Shown: positions 8,623-17,469, counted from the stretch's first letter. The stretch is DNA of 64,000 nucleotides from Collimonas fungivorans (GCF_001584145.1 NZ_CP013232.1:4402001-4466000); one strand, 5' to 3'. The notes: generated by a model not told the origin, from the letters alone. Program-made: numbers and translations.

Positions 8623-9544
8623 AAAGCGCTCCCGGCACATGGCGGATCAGGCGCGCCATGGCGTCGCTGTCGCGCATGCGCTCCATCCACCAGCTCAAGG
8701 CGGCGCCATCGTCGCCGGTGCGCCACGCCAGCGAAAAGGTTTCGTCCGGCTTCGGCTCTTCCACTTCTTTCACGATCAGGGCGCCCGCAGCAATCGCCGC
8801 GCGTGCGCACGGCTCCGGCAAAAAACCGAAGCCGATGCCTGCCAGCTGCAAGTCGTATTTGCTGCGCATGTCAGGCACCGTCAGCGTGTCTTGCCCGAAC
8901 AGCAGCCCCACCGTGCGCGACGCCATCTTGCGCGCCGAATCGGCCACGCTGATGGCGCGATGCGGCAGCAGTTCGGCCTTGCCCAGAACCCGCTTCACCT
9001 TGGCCAGCGGATGCGTCGGCGCCACCACGAATACAAAGGAGATCGTACCCATCTTCTCGGCGATGTAACCGCCGCCTGCCGGTCCCTGCCCCGGCGCCGC
9101 AATCAGCAAATCAACACGGCGTTCCAGCAGGGCTTCCCAGGTGCCGGCCAGCGATTCCCTGGCGATGCGCAAGCGGGTTTTATCGGCGACGCGGCAAAAA
9201 GCAGAGATGTCGGACTCCAAGGCTGTTATCGAAAACAGCGAGTCTATGCAGATCGTCAGTTCGGTTTCCCAGCCGGAGGCCACGCGGCGCACACGATGTT
9301 CCAGGTCTTCCGCCGCCTTCAGCAGGTAGCGCCCTTCCTTCAGCAATTCCACGCCGGCGCGCGTCAGCGCTACCTTCGGCCCTTGGCGTTCGTAGACCTG
9401 CACGCCCAGGTCCTGTTCGAGTTTCGATACGGTATAGGAGATGGTCGAAGGCACCCGGTGCAATTCGCTGCCGGCGGCGGAAAACGAGCCGCGGCGGTCG
9501 ATGGCGTCAAGGATCAACAGCGCATCGAGACTGATTCTGAACAT
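8621..9544 (-). CDS. LysR-family transcriptional regulator
   Basis: A 307-residue regulator of standard length. The winged HTH covers about residues 1-60 (LLILDAIDRRGSFSAAGSELHRVPSTISYTVSKLEQDLGVQVYERQG), followed by a LysR substrate-binding domain (about 90-295). It lies 24 bases downstream of the DedA-rhodanese gene on the same strand, so the two are probably co-transcribed, and convergent to the pirin gene. It is the obvious candidate to bind the T-N11-A boxes at 7707-7719 and 13446-13458, but this is inference. The inducer is unknown. Confidence 0.92.
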   Translation of the reverse strand: MFRISLDALLILDAIDRRGSFSAAGSELHRVPSTISYTVSKLEQDLGVQVYERQGPKVALTRAGVELLKEGRYLLKAAEDLEHRVRRVASGWETELTICIDSLFSITALESDISAFCRVADKTRLRIARESLAGTWEALLERRVDLLIAAPGQGPAGGGYIAEKMGTISFVFVVAPTHPLAKVKRVLGKAELLPHRAISVADSARKMASRTVGLLFGQDTLTVPDMRSKYDLQLAGIGFGFLPEPCARAAIAAGALIVKEVEEPKPDETFSLAWRTGDDGAALSWWMERMRDSDAMARLIRHVPGAL

Positions 9545-9568
9545 GGGGTTCCCGATAGAGAGGACGAA

Positions 9569-10492
9569 TTAGGAATCGATCGCGTAGCCGGCCGCGATCC
9601 AGGCGTCTATGCCGCCCGACAGCGGCCGCACCTTCTTGTAACCCCTCAGCATCAGCTGCTTGGCGACCAGCGCCGCCGAAGCTTCGTTGGGACAGGCGCA
9701 GTAGACGATCACTTCCTGGTCCACCGGCGCATCGAACACGAAGCTGTTGATCTCCTGATGCGAGATGGTGCGCGCGCCAGGAATGCGTCCAGCCTGCTGC
9801 GAAGCAGGCGAGCGGACGTCGACGATGGCCGGCGTGATGCCCTGCTTGAACAGCTGGTCCAGTTCCGCCACCGAGATGCGCGCCATGCGCAGAGACATGC
9901 GGAAGCGCCGCCGCTGCCACCATTTGCTGGCGACGAAAATCGCAAAACCGGCGGCGACCAGCATCATGCCGTACTGGCCGAGTTCGGTCAGCACGCTCAG
10001 CAAGTCGTCGATGGTGGTGCTGAACAGCGAACCGAGGAAAATCGCCAGGCCGGCCCACAAGGCCGCGCCTATGCTGTCGTAGACGATAAAAGTAGTGCGG
10101 CTGGTGCCGATGGTGCCGGCCAGCGCGCTGGCGATGGAAGCAAAACCCGGAATGAACTTGGCGACCAGCAGCGAACGTGCGCCCCAGCGCGAATAGATGG
10201 ATTCGGTTTGCCGCACGCAGGAATCGGGCGACAGCGAAATCCGGCACAAGGTAGAGAGCACTTTCCTGCCGTAACGCCGGCCTGCCATGTACCAGAGGAA
10301 ATCGGCGACCAGCGCCGCCGCCACTGCCGTCAGCAACAGCACCGGCGCAGAATATTCGCCGCGGTGCATCAGTGCGCCGGTAATCACCAGGGTCGGATAA
10401 GCCGGCACCGGCGCTCCCAGCTGTTCGGCCAGCACATTGAAAAAGACGATGACCAGCCCATATTGCTCAATCAAATGAAACAGGTAGGTCAT
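9569..10492 (-). CDS. DedA-family membrane protein fused to a C-terminal rhodanese domain
   Basis: About 307 residues. The N-terminal part is a DedA/SNARE-associated protein with several membrane segments and the family motifs FFNVLAEQLGAPVPAYPTL and SRWGARSLLVAKFIPGFASIASALAG. After the last membrane segment (about residue 200) comes a rhodanese-homology domain with the active-site loop EVIVYCACPNEASA and the ending LSGGIDAWIAAGYAI. DedA proteins act as undecaprenyl-phosphate or phospholipid flippases/transporters. The start at 10492 is chosen (MTYLFHLIEQYG); an extension to 10531 lacks a ribosome site. A weak T-N11-A box is at 10533-10545. Confidence 0.88.
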   Translation of the reverse strand: MTYLFHLIEQYGLVIVFFNVLAEQLGAPVPAYPTLVITGALMHRGEYSAPVLLLTAVAAALVADFLWYMAGRRYGRKVLSTLCRISLSPDSCVRQTESIYSRWGARSLLVAKFIPGFASIASALAGTIGTSRTTFIVYDSIGAALWAGLAIFLGSLFSTTIDDLLSVLTELGQYGMMLVAAGFAIFVASKWWQRRRFRMSLRMARISVAELDQLFKQGITPAIVDVRSPASQQAGRIPGARTISHQEINSFVFDAPVDQEVIVYCACPNEASAALVAKQLMLRGYKKVRPLSGGIDAWIAAGYAIDS

Positions 10493-10569
10493 TTCTTTCG
10501 TCGCCTCGCTACATATCCAGTGTCGTGTCATATCGGCAATATCGAACTATCGCCGTAATTCCTCGATCA

Positions 10570-11274
10570 TTATAAAGTTGATGGCGATCCCGCTTCACCC
10601 TTTTCTGAAAGATATTCCGTGACCGCCAGCCAGACCAGCAGCGCCGCCGGCAGCAGCAGGGACAGGAACAACAGGTATTTGTAGGCAAAGGCGCCGCCGA
10701 TGGCGCCGACGCCGAACATCACCACCGGCCAGAAGAACTTGATGCAGCGCTGGCGCACCGTTTCGTCCGCCGCACCGCGCAGGATGTCGACCAGGTCGAT
10801 CACCAGCTGGGTGACATTGCCGGTCATGACCGTGGTCGGCGTCAGGTGCTGCAGCACCAGGCGGCTGCTGGCGTTCTGCACGCCCATGCAGGCGGCGCCG
10901 CAGATGCCGGCCAGCAGGGCCAGCGGCGCTTCCGTATCGCCGAGCGGTTGCGCCAGGCAGCCGGCGATCATGAAGCCCAGCAAAAAAATCAGCTGCAGCA
11001 CCAGCAGGTAAGGCATGGGCTGGCGAGCGCTGCGTTCCAGCCAGATGAGCGTGACGCGCGTCAGCGCCACCGCGAGTATGAAGGCCGGGAACGCCAGCAG
11101 CTTGATCAGCACGCCATGCGAATGATTGGCCAGCTCGCTGCCGATCAGCACGAAGTTGCCGGTGACGTGTGCGGTGAACAGGCCGAACAAGGCGACGAAA
11201 CCTACGGTGTCGACATAACCGGCGAGGAAACTCAGTACGACCGATTGATGGGTCCTGCGATTGCCTGCCTGCAT
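10570..11274 (-). CDS. DUF1275 (YoaK-like) integral membrane protein
   Basis: A 234-residue protein with about six hydrophobic segments and the family signature SFLAGYVDTVGFVALFGLFTAHVTGNFVLIG near residues 14-44. The second half has GVQNASSRLVLQHLTPTTVMTGNVTQLVIDL, the repeated half of the DUF1275 fold. The start at 11274 is set by a strong GGAGG eight bases upstream; the longer frame to 11337 has none. The function of the family is not established. It stands alone between the DedA gene and the amidohydrolase. Confidence 0.86.
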   Translation of the reverse strand: MQAGNRRTHQSVVLSFLAGYVDTVGFVALFGLFTAHVTGNFVLIGSELANHSHGVLIKLLAFPAFILAVALTRVTLIWLERSARQPMPYLLVLQLIFLLGFMIAGCLAQPLGDTEAPLALLAGICGAACMGVQNASSRLVLQHLTPTTVMTGNVTQLVIDLVDILRGAADETVRQRCIKFFWPVVMFGVGAIGGAFAYKYLLFLSLLLPAALLVWLAVTEYLSEKGEAGSPSTL

Positions 11275-11443
11275 CCCGCGCCCTCCGTCAAGCCTGGCCG
11301 CAGCCAGGTAACCCAATGTCATCGCCACCGCCAGCAAAGCGCCGACCGGAGTCGGCGGCGAACGGCGACAACAAACCCGATGTGATTTTTGTATAACGCA
11401 TGATAATCCTCAAATCGTCCCCGGGACGGAACTTAGCACAAGT

Positions 11444-13291
11444 TTAAAACGCGAAGCAGCTGCAACCCAAGGCGCCCCAGAATCCCGAATAGTCTGAAAT
11501 CGGCACTGTCGATTTTCTTGCCGCATCGTGCGCATGGGCGTGCACGCCGCAGGCGCCTGCGCACTGATGCGGCAGGGCCTGGCGCTGCTGCGATACCGGA
11601 CGATAATGGCCCGGCACATTCTTCACCGGCGACCAGTCCGGCAAGACCGGGATCGGCGGCGGCGCCAGCGGTCCGAACTCCGCGGCGCCATATACGATCT
11701 TGCCGCCCACTACCGTCAGCACCGACTCCAGCGCCTTGATGCTGTCTTCGTCGACGCTGAAGAAGTCTGCCGACAATACCGCCAGGTCCGCCAGCTGCCC
11801 TTGCTTGATGCGGCCCTTCTTGCCCTGCTCGCTGGAGAACCAGGCGCTGCCGTTGGTCCACAGTTCAAGCGCGGTTTCGCGCGGCAGCCGGGCGGCGCTG
11901 TCGTACAGCTTCATGCCGCCGACGGTGCGCCCCGACACCAGCCAGTACAGCGCGGTCCAAGGGTTGTAGCTGGCCACCCGGGTGGCATCGGTGCCGGCGC
12001 CGACCGGCACGCCCATCTCCAGCATGCGCGCGATCGGCGGTGTGTGGGCGGCAGCTTCGGCGCCGTAGCGGTCGACAAAATATTCGCCCTGGAACGCCAT
12101 CCGGTGCTGGATGGCGATGCCGCCGCCCAGCACGCGCACCCGCTCGATATTCTGCGGCGTGATGGTTTCCGCATGGTCGAAAATCCAGTGCAGACCGTCG
12201 AAAGGAATTTCGCGGTTCACTTTTTCAAATACATCGAGCATGCGGCTGATCGACTCGTTGTAGGTGGCATGCAGGCGGAACGGCCAGCGCTGCGAGACCA
12301 GGTGCCGCACCACTTTCTCCAGTTCGTCTTCCATGCCGGCCGCCAGTTCCGGCCGCGGCTCAAGGAAATCTTCAAAGTCCGCCGCCGAAAATACCAGCAT
12401 CTCGCCGGCGCCGTTATGGCGGTAGAAATCGTCGCCCTGGCCAGGCGAAACCATGCCGGTCCATTTCTGGAAATCTTCCAGCTCCTGCCCTTTGCGCTGG
12501 GTGAACAGGTTGTAGGCGATGCGTATCGTCAGCTGCTGGTCACGCGCCAGTTGGTCGATGATGGCGTAATCTTCCGGATAATTCTGGAAGCCGCCGCCGG
12601 CGTCGATGGCGCTGGTGAGGCCGAGCCGGTTCAGTTCGCGCATGAACTGGCGGGTGGAATTGACTTGCTGCTCGTGCGGCAAGGCCGGGCCCTTGGCCAG
12701 GGTCGCATACAGGATCATCGCGTTCGGCTTGGCGATCAGCATGCCGGTCGGATTGCCGGCGGCGTCGCGCTGGATTTCGCCGCCTGGCGGATTCGGCGTG
12801 TCCTTGGTGTAGCCGACGGCGCGCAAGGCGGCGCGGTTGAGCAAGGCGCGGTCGTACAGGTGGAGGATGAACACCGGCGTGTCGGGCGCGGCGGCATTGA
12901 TTTCTTCCAGGGTCGGCATGCGCTTTTCGGCGAACTGGAATTCGGTCCAGCCGCCGACCACGCGCACCCACTGCGGGTGCGGCGTGCGCAGTGCCTGCTG
13001 TTTCAGCATGCGCAAGGCGTCCGCCAGCGAAGGCACGCCTTCCCAGCGCAATTCCAGGCTGTAGTTGAGGCCGCCGCGGATCAGGTGCAAGTGGGAGTCG
13101 TTCAGGCCGGGGATCACGGTGCGGCCGTTCAGGTCGATCACCTGGGTCGTCGCACCGCGGTGACGCATCGCCTCTTCGGCATCGCCGACGGCAATGAATT
13201 TTCCATCCTGTATCGCCACCGCTGCCGCCAGCGGCTGTGTCTTGTCGACCGTGTGAAAACGGCCGTTCAACAAAATCATGTCTGCGCTCAT
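11444..13291 (-). CDS. Amidohydrolase, YtcJ-like metal-dependent hydrolase
   Basis: A 615-residue amidohydrolase-superfamily enzyme with an N-terminal LLNGRFHTVD segment, the metal-binding pair in GLNDSHLHLIRGG (about residue 77), a distal His in LHWIFDHAETI, and the catalytic Asp in GAGTDA. The C-terminal KGRIKQGQLADLAVLS is typical of the amidase-3/YtcJ group. The last 50 residues are unusually His- and Cys-rich. The start at 13291 follows AGGAGAAGACC. It lies downstream of the LysR-type element copy B, which implies co-regulation with the pirin gene. The substrate is unknown. Confidence 0.9.
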   Translation of the reverse strand: MSADMILLNGRFHTVDKTQPLAAAVAIQDGKFIAVGDAEEAMRHRGATTQVIDLNGRTVIPGLNDSHLHLIRGGLNYSLELRWEGVPSLADALRMLKQQALRTPHPQWVRVVGGWTEFQFAEKRMPTLEEINAAAPDTPVFILHLYDRALLNRAALRAVGYTKDTPNPPGGEIQRDAAGNPTGMLIAKPNAMILYATLAKGPALPHEQQVNSTRQFMRELNRLGLTSAIDAGGGFQNYPEDYAIIDQLARDQQLTIRIAYNLFTQRKGQELEDFQKWTGMVSPGQGDDFYRHNGAGEMLVFSAADFEDFLEPRPELAAGMEDELEKVVRHLVSQRWPFRLHATYNESISRMLDVFEKVNREIPFDGLHWIFDHAETITPQNIERVRVLGGGIAIQHRMAFQGEYFVDRYGAEAAAHTPPIARMLEMGVPVGAGTDATRVASYNPWTALYWLVSGRTVGGMKLYDSAARLPRETALELWTNGSAWFSSEQGKKGRIKQGQLADLAVLSADFFSVDEDSIKALESVLTVVGGKIVYGAAEFGPLAPPPIPVLPDWSPVKNVPGHYRPVSQQRQALPHQCAGACGVHAHAHDAARKSTVPISDYSGFWGALGCSCFAF

Positions 13292-13393
13292 GGTCTTCTC
13301 CTGATGCTTTCGGATCTGATGATGCAATTAATTCGACATTAAAATAAGAATCGATTTCTTTTGACTGGCCCTGGATCAGCGCCAATGAATTGC

Positions 13394-13474
13394 AGTATGG
13401 CCGAGGAGAAATTAAAAGAAAAACGGAAAATTTATAGGCGAGTAATCGAATTTATCGATTATTGATTTAATGAC
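13394..13474 (-). promoter_or_regulatory. LysR-type operator/promoter upstream of the amidohydrolase gene (copy B)
   Basis: Read on the minus strand this matches 7691-7771 without gaps. The T-N11-A box is at 13446-13458 (TCGAATTTATCGA on the plus strand), flanked here by a full AATCGA/TCGATT dyad. CATACT (13399-13394) puts the start near 13387 and the box centre at -65. The amidohydrolase ATG is about 96 bases further on. Confidence 0.65.
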
Positions 13475-13499
13475 ATTTTCAACAAACAGACGCACAGCT

Positions 13500-14963
13500 T
13501 CAGGCCATCTCATCCAGCAGCGTATGGCCGTATACCGTGAAGCGGCTTTTGCCCTGGCGCTTGGCCTGGTACATCGCTTCGTCCGCCTGGCGCATGGCAG
13601 AATCCCACTCCATGTTTTCGGCCTGGCACAGGGCGATGCCGATGCTGCAGCCGATACCGTCGCCGATGGCGGCGACGCGGCTGACGATGCGGCCGGCGAC
13701 CGCGGTGGCGGTAGCTTTGATGGCGGCGGCGGGCGCCACCAGGCACACCACGAATTCATCGCCGCCGACCCGGCCGGCGATATCGCTGTCGCGCAGCACC
13801 GACCTGAGGGCAGCGGCCACTTCGACCAGCACGGTATCGCCGCGGTCATGCCCGAGGTCGTCGTTGATGCGCTTGAATCCGTCCAGGTCGATGAACAGCA
13901 GCGCCACCGCATGGCGGCCCGGCAAGTCGCGGCTGCGCAAGGTTTCCGCCAGTTCCAGGAACAGGGAACGACTAGGCAGGCCGGTCAGGTCGTCCAGCCG
14001 CACCTGGTCCATCCTGACTTCCAGCATGGCGTTGTTCAGCGCCAGCAAGCGCGCGTCGTGCACTGTCTTCAGATAGACCTGGTTCATTTCGCGCAGATAG
14101 ATCAGCAGCAGCAGCGTGGCAGAAACCAGCGCGTTGCAGCGGCCGACATACCAGCCCACCGAGAACTGGCTGCCGCCGGCCATGGTGATGGCGTTGTCGC
14201 ATAGCAGCGCAACCAGCGCCACCCCCAGCCATACATGCAAGACCGCCCGGAAGCGGGTGGCTTGCCACAGTAGCAGCAAGGCTGCAGCGGTAAGCGCTTG
14301 CAGCAAGGGGCCGACGCCGCTGGTGAGCACGCGATGAAAATTGCCGTTGTTGTCCAGCACCGGCAATTGCTCATGGAATGCCGTGACCAGGGCCAGGCTG
14401 GCCACCAGCGCCACCGCCACCGCCGCCATCAGCCATTGCGCCATGCGTCCGGGATGGTAATGCGCCAGGGCCGGGCTCCACCAGCGGCTGGCGGCATAGG
14501 CCAGGATTCCCAGCGCCAGGCCGGCATGCCAGAAAAACCACAACCAGATCGTAGTCTGCGGCCCGCCCAGCAATGCTCCTTGCGGCAGGAACATGTCGGG
14601 CAAAGCCAGGAATTGCAGCAGGAAGATCCCGGCGCAATAAAAGCAGGCGGCGCCGATATACAGCAAATCGAGCGCCCTGGTGGCGCGATAGTGGGCAAAA
14701 ATCAGATAGGTGATGATGACATAGGCGACCACGGTCGCGGTCTGGTAGGAAGGGAGGAAAGCCGGCACCCGCGGCCCCATGACCGCTGCCGCCGGCAGCA
14801 ACAGCAGCGTTCCCAGCACGATCCCGACGCAGACCCACAGGGCGTGCCGCCGCTGGCGGCTGCTCGCCTGCCGCGTCGCCGGCGAAGCGCTGATAGGATG
14901 CCAGGCCGGCTTGGACATGGCTTTGTTGCCTGCACTACGTGCATTATGTGCGCGGTCGGTCAT
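13500..14963 (-). CDS. Diguanylate cyclase with MASE4-like membrane sensor
   Basis: A 487-residue protein. The N-terminal half has seven or eight hydrophobic segments resembling the MASE4 sensor (VMGPRVPAFLPSYQTATVVAYVIITYLIF; LDLLYIGAACFYCAGIFLLQFLALPDMF). A short coiled linker leads to a GGDEF domain (about residues 325-485) with DDLTGLPSRSLFLE, an intact GGDEF at the active site, and RDSD five residues before it, which is an inhibitory I-site. It should make cyclic di-GMP in response to an unknown membrane signal. Its stop lies 26 bases from element copy B, which belongs to the next gene. Confidence 0.93.
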   Translation of the reverse strand: MTDRAHNARSAGNKAMSKPAWHPISASPATRQASSRQRRHALWVCVGIVLGTLLLLPAAAVMGPRVPAFLPSYQTATVVAYVIITYLIFAHYRATRALDLLYIGAACFYCAGIFLLQFLALPDMFLPQGALLGGPQTTIWLWFFWHAGLALGILAYAASRWWSPALAHYHPGRMAQWLMAAVAVALVASLALVTAFHEQLPVLDNNGNFHRVLTSGVGPLLQALTAAALLLLWQATRFRAVLHVWLGVALVALLCDNAITMAGGSQFSVGWYVGRCNALVSATLLLLIYLREMNQVYLKTVHDARLLALNNAMLEVRMDQVRLDDLTGLPSRSLFLELAETLRSRDLPGRHAVALLFIDLDGFKRINDDLGHDRGDTVLVEVAAALRSVLRDSDIAGRVGGDEFVVCLVAPAAAIKATATAVAGRIVSRVAAIGDGIGCSIGIALCQAENMEWDSAMRQADEAMYQAKRQGKSRFTVYGHTLLDEMA

Positions 14964-15141
14964 CGCCTGTTCTTTATAAAGCCCTTGAATGATTGAATTT
15001 CCACAAAGAAATCTTACCCATGGGCATCAAAATGATAACTTGAATGCCCGTGACGGGCTAATACAAAAAAGCTATTACTTGCGCTTTCAAAAGAGAAATT
15101 GGACTTGTCATACAATGGCTCTTTTATCTTGAGACCATGCC

Positions 15142-16119
15142 ATGCGCGCTATCGAAATCACCCATCCCGGCGGCCCGGAAGTATTGCAGATCTGCGAACG
15201 CCCCCTGCCTTCGTTCAAGCCAGGTGAAGTCCTGATCAAGGTGCAAGCCGCCGGCATCAACCGGCCGGACGTGTTCCAGCGCACCGGCAACTATTCGCCG
15301 CCACCCGGGGCATCCGATTTGCCGGGGCTGGAGATCGCCGGTGAAATCGTCGACGGCGATTTCGGCGGCAGCCCCTTCAAAAAAGGCGACCTGGTATGCG
15401 CCCTGGTGCAAGGCGGCGGTTATGCCGAATACTGCTGCGCGCCGACCGCCCAGTGCCTGCCGCTGCCAGAGGGATGGAGCGCGGCGGAAGCGGCGTCTCT
15501 GCCGGAAACCTTCTATACCGTCTGGAGCAATGTCTTCGATCGCGCAAAGCTGGCGAGCGGCGAGACCCTGCTGGTGCAGGGCGGCAGTTCCGGCATCGGC
15601 GCGGCTGCGATCCAGATTGCCACGGCGCTTGGCCACCGGGTATTCGCCACCGCCGGCTCGGATGAAAAATGCCGCGCCTGCGAAGCGCTCGGCGCTGAAC
15701 GCGCGATCAATTACCGCACTGAAGATTTCGCCGCCGTCATCAAGGCTGCGACCGACGGCAAGGGCGTCAATGTGATCCTAGACATGGTGGCCGGCGATTA
15801 CGTGCCGCGCGAAATCAGCTGCCTGGCCGACGACGGCCGCCTGGTATTCATCGCCACCCTGGGCGGCAGCAGCGCCAATATCGATTTCCGCCACATCATG
15901 ATGCGGCGCCTGACGATTACCGGCTCGACCCTGCGGCCGCGGCCGATTGCCTTCAAGGCTGCCATCGCTGCCCAGCTGCAGGAGCGCGTCTGGCCGCTGC
16001 TGGCGGCAAAAAAAATCAAGCCGGTGATCTTCAAGACCTTTCCGCTCGAACAGGCAGCGCAAGCGCATGCGCTGATGGAAAGCAGTTCGCATATCGGCAA
16101 GATCATGCTGACCGTGTAG
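15142..16119 (+). CDS. NAD(P)H-quinone oxidoreductase, PIG3/TP53I3 type zinc-less MDR
   Basis: A 325-residue medium-chain reductase. It opens MRAIEITHPGGPEVLQICERPLP and has INRPDVFQRTGNYSPPPGAS near residue 40, the GLEIAGEIV core, and the cofactor loop VQGGSSGIGAAAIQIA near residue 150. The zinc-binding cysteines of alcohol dehydrogenases are absent. Family members reduce quinones with NADPH. A TACAAT -10 lies at 15111-15116. The stop codon is embedded in the second GTAGGGTGGGC element, which may serve as the transcript end. Confidence 0.9.
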   Translation: MRAIEITHPGGPEVLQICERPLPSFKPGEVLIKVQAAGINRPDVFQRTGNYSPPPGASDLPGLEIAGEIVDGDFGGSPFKKGDLVCALVQGGGYAEYCCAPTAQCLPLPEGWSAAEAASLPETFYTVWSNVFDRAKLASGETLLVQGGSSGIGAAAIQIATALGHRVFATAGSDEKCRACEALGAERAINYRTEDFAAVIKAATDGKGVNVILDMVAGDYVPREISCLADDGRLVFIATLGGSSANIDFRHIMMRRLTITGSTLRPRPIAFKAAIAAQLQERVWPLLAAKKIKPVIFKTFPLEQAAQAHALMESSSHIGKIMLTV

Positions 16120-16144
16120 GGTGGGCATACCGTGCCCACCCTAC
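16116..16144. repeat. GTAGGGTGGGC palindromic element, copy 2
   Basis: GTAGGGTGGGC (16116-16126) and GCCCACCCTAC (16134-16144) form an 11-bp perfect stem with a 7-base loop. It overlaps the TAG of the quinone oxidoreductase gene and ends 13 bases before the stop of the convergent cytochrome gene. The arms match 1785-1851, but the spacer is much shorter. Confidence 0.75.
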
Positions 16145-16157
16145 GGCAACCACAGAC

Positions 16158-17453
16158 CTAATCCAGCGGCACCGCGCGATAACGGTTGACCTCGGCTGCG
16201 CTGACGATCGGCGCCTTGTTGCCCCAGCTGTTGCGGATATACGAGACCACTGCCGCCACTTCGCTATCGCTCAAGGCAGGCCCGTATGGCGGCATGCCGT
16301 AGGGACGCGGATTGGCAGCAGTGCTCGGCGCAAATCCGCCGTTGAGCACTACCCGGATCGCATTCACCGGCGCCGGCATGGTGATCGCGTGATTGCTTGC
16401 CAGCGGCGGATAAGCCGGCCACTGGCCTTTGCCGGAAGCCTGGTGACAATCGATGCAATGGTTTTTGTAGATCTTCTGCCCCAGCTCCATCACCCGCGCC
16501 ACTTCGTCCGGACTGGCGCGCTCCTTGAGCTCCGAGGCTTCTTTCTGGCGCGGCAAGGACTTCAGGTAAACCGCCATGGCCCGCACATCCTGGTCGCTCA
16601 GGTGCTGCAGGCTGGCGCCCACCACTTCCGCCATCGGTCCCAGCACCGTGCCGCGCGGCGAGACGCCATTTTTCAGCAGGCCTGTAATGTGCTCGATATC
16701 CCAGTCGCCAAGGCCGATTTCCTGGTCCGAAGTCAGCGACGGCGCATACCAGTTGACCACCGGGATAAAACCGCCGCCCAGGTCCGCCTTCAAGTCAGTG
16801 CCGCCCAAGGCATTGCGGGTAGTGTGGCAAGCGCTGCAGTGGCCCAGCCCTTGCACCAGGTAGGCGCCGCGGTTCCACTCCACCGATTGCTGCGTCTCGT
16901 CCTGATACACGCCAGGCCGGAAATACAGGGCGCGCCAGCCGTAAAGCAGGAACCGGTTGTTATAGGGGAAACGCAAATCGTGCTGGCGGTTCTTTTGCTG
17001 CACCGCCGGCACGCTGCGCAGGTAGGCAAACATGGCGTCGGCATCGCTGCGCGTGACCTTGGTGTAGTTGGTGTACGGGAAAGCCGGATACAGCAGGCTG
17101 CCGTCTTTCGATTTGCCGTTGTGCAGCGCTTGCCAGAAATCGTCGGCCGACCAGGAGCCGATGCCGGTTTCCTGGTCAGGCGTGAGATTGGGCGCATAGA
17201 TGGCGCCGAACGGCGTCTGTATTGCGCGCCCGCCGGCCAGTTCCTTGCCGCCGCGCGCCGTATGGCAGGCCATGCAGTCGCCGCCGCGCACCAGGTAAGC
17301 GCCGCGGCTTATCTGCTCGGCAGGATTCGTGGCGGCCTGCGCCGGCAGCGGAGGCGCGCTGTTGTCGTCTGCATTCAAGGCCACCACGACGCCGACAGCC
17401 GCAATGATCAGCAACAGCAAACCAGCCAGCATCCACTTGAGTAGTCGTTTCAT
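16158..17453 (-). CDS. Membrane-anchored tri-heme cytochrome c (dehydrogenase cytochrome subunit)
   Basis: A 431-residue protein with an uncleaved or signal-like N-terminal hydrophobic segment (about residues 5-27). Three heme-binding motifs are visible: CMACH near residue 60, CSACH near 207 and CIDCH near 336. This is the layout of the cytochrome subunit of PQQ/flavin alcohol, sorbitol or gluconate dehydrogenases (AdhB-like), which passes electrons to ubiquinone. No dehydrogenase subunit is next to it, so the partner is unknown. It starts 16 bases after the stop of the di-heme cytochrome gene; the two form an operon. Confidence 0.9.
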   Translation of the reverse strand: MKRLLKWMLAGLLLLIIAAVGVVVALNADDNSAPPLPAQAATNPAEQISRGAYLVRGGDCMACHTARGGKELAGGRAIQTPFGAIYAPNLTPDQETGIGSWSADDFWQALHNGKSKDGSLLYPAFPYTNYTKVTRSDADAMFAYLRSVPAVQQKNRQHDLRFPYNNRFLLYGWRALYFRPGVYQDETQQSVEWNRGAYLVQGLGHCSACHTTRNALGGTDLKADLGGGFIPVVNWYAPSLTSDQEIGLGDWDIEHITGLLKNGVSPRGTVLGPMAEVVGASLQHLSDQDVRAMAVYLKSLPRQKEASELKERASPDEVARVMELGQKIYKNHCIDCHQASGKGQWPAYPPLASNHAITMPAPVNAIRVVLNGGFAPSTAANPRPYGMPPYGPALSDSEVAAVVSYIRNSWGNKAPIVSAAEVNRYRAVPLD

Positions 17454-17469
17454 TCTGCGCTCTGCTTCA

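Noticed and set aside
8639..10558. 639-codon open frame on the plus strand opposite the LysR and DedA genes
   Set aside because: It spans two well-identified genes on the other strand and reads as low-complexity Arg/Gln/His-rich sequence.
11528..13342. 604-codon plus-strand frame opposite the amidohydrolase
   Set aside because: Shadow of the amidohydrolase codon usage; no motif.
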